Shown: positions 61,880 to 64,000 of the stretch, one piece after another
Numbering within the stretch: the first letter of the stretch is position 1
Layout of the letters: the number at the start of each line of letters is the position of its first letter
Assembly (NCBI RefSeq): GCF_027579695.1
Contig: NC_083575.1
Location: forward strand, 30,979,382 to 31,043,381
Direction: 5' to 3'
Origin: Neoarius graeffei
Lineage: Eukaryota; Chordata; Actinopteri; Siluriformes; Ariidae
DNA length: 64,000 nt
The notes under the pieces: model-generated
What the model was told of the DNA's origin: nothing
Databases searched by the model: none
The model's input: the letters and a program-made list of their open reading frames with translations, nothing else
Translations under genes and position numbers: made by a program

Positions 61880-62438
61880 CTGGAAAAATACTTTTCATTG
61901 TATTTGGTCATTATAATGTAATTTTACGAACAGATTTTCCTGACTTTGTGGCTAATATGAAGTCTCGCGCATAATAGTTTATGCGCATGCGTCCTTACTT
62001 CTTCTATTGTTCTGGTGTCTCCGAAGGGACCGTCTTACAGCGCTCCGAGAGGTGTGGCATGTGTATTGCATCGTTTTCAGCAAGCATTGTGTTGCCATAT
62101 GGACCTGATATTTTACTGATCGTTGCCCATTTGGACGCGATATATTTTTAAATAACATCTCGTTGCCGTTGTCGTGTGGATGTAGCCTGAGACTCAGCCT
62201 CTCTGGGATGCTCTTTTTATGCTCAATCATGTTACTGACCTGTTGTCAACTAACATTATTAGTGGGGTTTTTTTGTTTTGTTTTGAGCATTACACAACTT
62301 TTTCAGCCTTTTGTTGCCCCTGTCCCAACACAGTGGTAAACAATTCCCTCTTCCAACCTTTTTTGAAACGTGTTGCTGACACCAAATTCAAAATGAGCAC
62401 GTTTTTCAAAAAACAATAAAATTTCTCAGTTTTAACAT

Positions 62439-63064
62439 TGTTAGGGTTTTGCTGAGAATCAAACCCGGGTCGCTGGTGTAGTAATCCAGCAAACCCCCAC
62501 TAGGCCACCAGGGGAATGACTCAAGTGCAGAGGAGTGAGGCAAAAGTAGAGTAGAAAAAACAGTTTATTTACAATGCAAAAAATCCAAGGCAAAAAACAA
62601 AAGTATAATCCAAACGCTCAGAAGATATACGGGAAAAAATAAAAAATCCAAAAGTTCAAAGTTAAAACAAAAAAGCCAAAAACTAAGAAAAGAAAAGGCA
62701 AAAATCCAAATGCTCAGAAGATCCAAAATGGTAAATACAAAGTCCAAAAAGTCCACAAGAAAGCAAAGTACAAAAGACCACAAAGACAAAGGCAAGGAAC
62801 ATGGAACAGAGGTCTCTAGTGATAACAGCACAAAGACTCCGTGACGAGGGACCAAACTGAGGAAGTATTTATACACGGGGAAATTAAGAAACTGGGCGGG
62901 GCAGGAAATAAAGAACAGGTGGGGGTAAAAGGCACATGGAAACAGGCAATCAAAACAAACACAAAACACAGAAGCGGTGGCGGCCTCTAGAGGCCAAAAC
63001 AAACATGACAAGATAAAGCAATAACAGCGGCCTCTAGAGGCCAAGACAGTCCCCAGTCCTAACA
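62439..63064 (-). repeat. Solo LTR (minus) with a tRNA-like segment in U5
   Basis: On the plus strand it starts TGTTAGGG and ends GTCCTAACA. Flanks AACAT (62434-62438) and GACAT (63065-63069) differ by one base, so a 5-bp duplication is likely. In element sense it has TATAAATAC near 62869, AATAAA near 62567, then a U5 with GTGGCCTAGTGGG and GGGTTTGATTC. The 183-codon hydrophobic minus-strand frame inside it is not a gene. Confidence 0.75.
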
Positions 63065-63182
63065 GACATGTCTTTGTACTATTTTCAATGAAATATAGAG
63101 TTTCCATGATTTGCAATTCTTCACATTCTGTTTTTATTTATGTTTTACACAGTATCCCCACTTTTTTGGAATTGGGGTTGTA

Positions 63183-63491
63183 TTTTGTTAGCGGAAAAAT
63201 AACAAAATTCCTTATTGGCAAGGAATGTTGCACATTCATTCCAGATACCTTGGCAAAAATTTCCTCTTTAGTTACAGACATTTACATACAGATGCAGTCC
63301 CTGAAGGAAGGTGATTGGAGTTTGAATTCATGGCTGTGATCTCAGGGTAGACAGTGGTTTTCCATGAATTCAAACCGCCATGCCAATCATTCTTCTTCTG
63401 TTGTTTTTCACAGTTACTGCTGCTATAATGAAGACCTGCATCTCTGGCTGCCTCCAAATGACCAGACTTTAGGCACTTCATTTACAAATCA
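63183..63491. other. Non-coding spacer, no gene supported
   Basis: A minus-strand frame at 63272-63481 (MKCLKSGHLEAARDAG) has no clear splice or family support. Nothing else is recognised. Confidence 0.35.
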
Positions 63492-64000
63492 GAGCATTTT
63501 TTAAGGATTTTCCACTAGGAGACCAACTGGTCTGGGCAATACAATCACAGGCCCCAGAGTCCATGCGGCTGCACCGCTGCGGCATATTCTGTGATGCAAA
63601 ATGGTTCACCAATCACCATACAGACAAACACACTACAGTGACTACACAGCTATCAAGAGCAATTACCAAGCACAAATGTCATGTCAAAGACACTCAAAGT
63701 TACACAGTAATGACATCGGATTCTGACATCAGCCATCTCAGTAAACAAATTTTAGTTTTGTTTTTCTTAACCAACATGATCTTGTGTGTATATCTTATAA
63801 CATAGATCTTCGTTTTCCTTGTTAAATGTATACTTACATGATACTTGGTTAATTAATTGCAACTGATTGAACCAAATGATAAGACATAACTTGGTTTAAA
63901 ATTTGGTCTCCCAGTGAAGCTGGTTTGGCATTGACTAGGAGACCAAATCTGGCCACTGGGAGACCATTTGGTCTCCCAGTAACTATGTTAAAAAATGCTC
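63492..64000. mobile_element. Terminal-inverted-repeat element reaching the window edge
   Basis: GAGCATTTTTTAA at 63492 and TTAAAAAATGCTC at 63988-64000 are exact inverses. Just inside, AGGAGACCAACTGGTCT pairs with GGGAGACCATTTGGTCTCCC. GGTCTCCCAGT occurs twice and its inverse once, making a small hairpin cluster. No transposase. The element may end exactly at, or run beyond, the window edge. Confidence 0.65.

Larger units (their letters stand above)
60715..62187 (+). mobile_element. DNA element with GGCCCTGTCCACACGG ends and a duplicated THAP exon
   Basis: 1,473 bp. The left end GGCCCTGTCCACACGGCAA and the right end TTGTCGTGTGGATGTAGCC are inverse with mismatches. TGA precedes and follows (60712-60714 and 62188-62190). 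Inside are an ATT microsatellite (61030-61055), a (GA)n tract and two 205-bp direct repeats, each with a THAP-like exon. Confidence 0.75.
58463..63180. mobile_element. TA-flanked DNA transposon (CAACCCCAATTCC ends) with three nested insertions
   Basis: Ends CAACCCCAATTCCAAAAAAG and CTTTTTTGGAATTGGGGTTG are near inverse, flanked by TA (58461-58462 and 63181-63182). A second subterminal inverse pair (CGTTTCAAAAAAGTTGGAACA and its inverse at about 62350-62372) supports one element. After subtraction of the SINE, the THAP-exon element and the LTR only about 1.6 kb is its own. No complete transposase. Confidence 0.82.

Noticed and set aside
62565..63116. 183-codon hydrophobic minus-strand frame
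   Set aside because: It is low-complexity coding over A/C-rich U3 sequence of a solo LTR with TATA and AATAAA signals; no membrane-protein family is matched.

Overview
The window looks like teleost fish nuclear DNA. The evidence is a split vertebrate gene with canonical GT/AG introns, several Tc1-like families, hAT, Harbinger-like and THAP-bearing DNA elements, RTE- and CR1/L2/Rex1-like LINEs, tRNA-headed SINEs, a DIRS element and two kinds of Ty3/gypsy element. The exact species cannot be told from the sequence; an otophysan such as a catfish is only a guess. There is no bacterial content, no CRISPR array and no intact classical tRNA or rRNA gene.

Host genes, both on the minus strand. (1) The first nine coding exons of B3GALNT2, a Golgi/ER beta-1,3-N-acetylgalactosaminyltransferase of family GT31 that builds the alpha-dystroglycan O-mannose glycan, lie between 35959 and 19018. 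All reading phases join correctly. The exons for the C-terminus are absent, so intron 9 runs off the left edge and is at least 19 kb, filled with transposons. (2) About 9.5 kb upstream are three splice-bounded exons (47725-45477) of an unidentified gene that ends in a stop codon. A young LTR retrotransposon has landed about 120 bp after that stop, separating it from a likely AATAAA signal at 39281.

Mobile layer, left to right. 1-2167: a Tc1 end and a decayed Gmr1-type gypsy with a 3' LTR. 2340-8571: an apparently complete DIRS element with inverted terminal repeats, internal complementary region, 260-bp tandem monomers and open gag-like, RT/RNase H and tyrosine recombinase frames. 9450-16920: a decayed chromodomain gypsy split by a LINE that is itself split by a hAT element. 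17541-36000: B3GALNT2 with introns carrying Tc1 copies (one inside another), MITEs and SINEs. 36455-39205: SINEs and an RTE fragment. 39363-45358: a Gmr1-like LTR retrotransposon (integrase before reverse transcriptase) with apparently identical 720-bp LTRs and 5-bp target duplications. 46220-53895: a MITE, a SINE and a hAT holding a four-level nest. 54267-58425: LINE fragments and SINEs. 58463-63180: a TA-flanked DNA element holding a SINE (itself split by a MITE), an element with a duplicated THAP exon, and a solo LTR. 63492-64000: a terminal-inverted-repeat element at the right edge.

The closest things to an under-described system are the Gmr1-like element with its copia-like domain order, the complete DIRS element with its repeated promoter-proximal monomers, and the nest at 47.8-53.9 kb, where the insertion order can be read from target-site duplications and from an empty-site copy in the same window.
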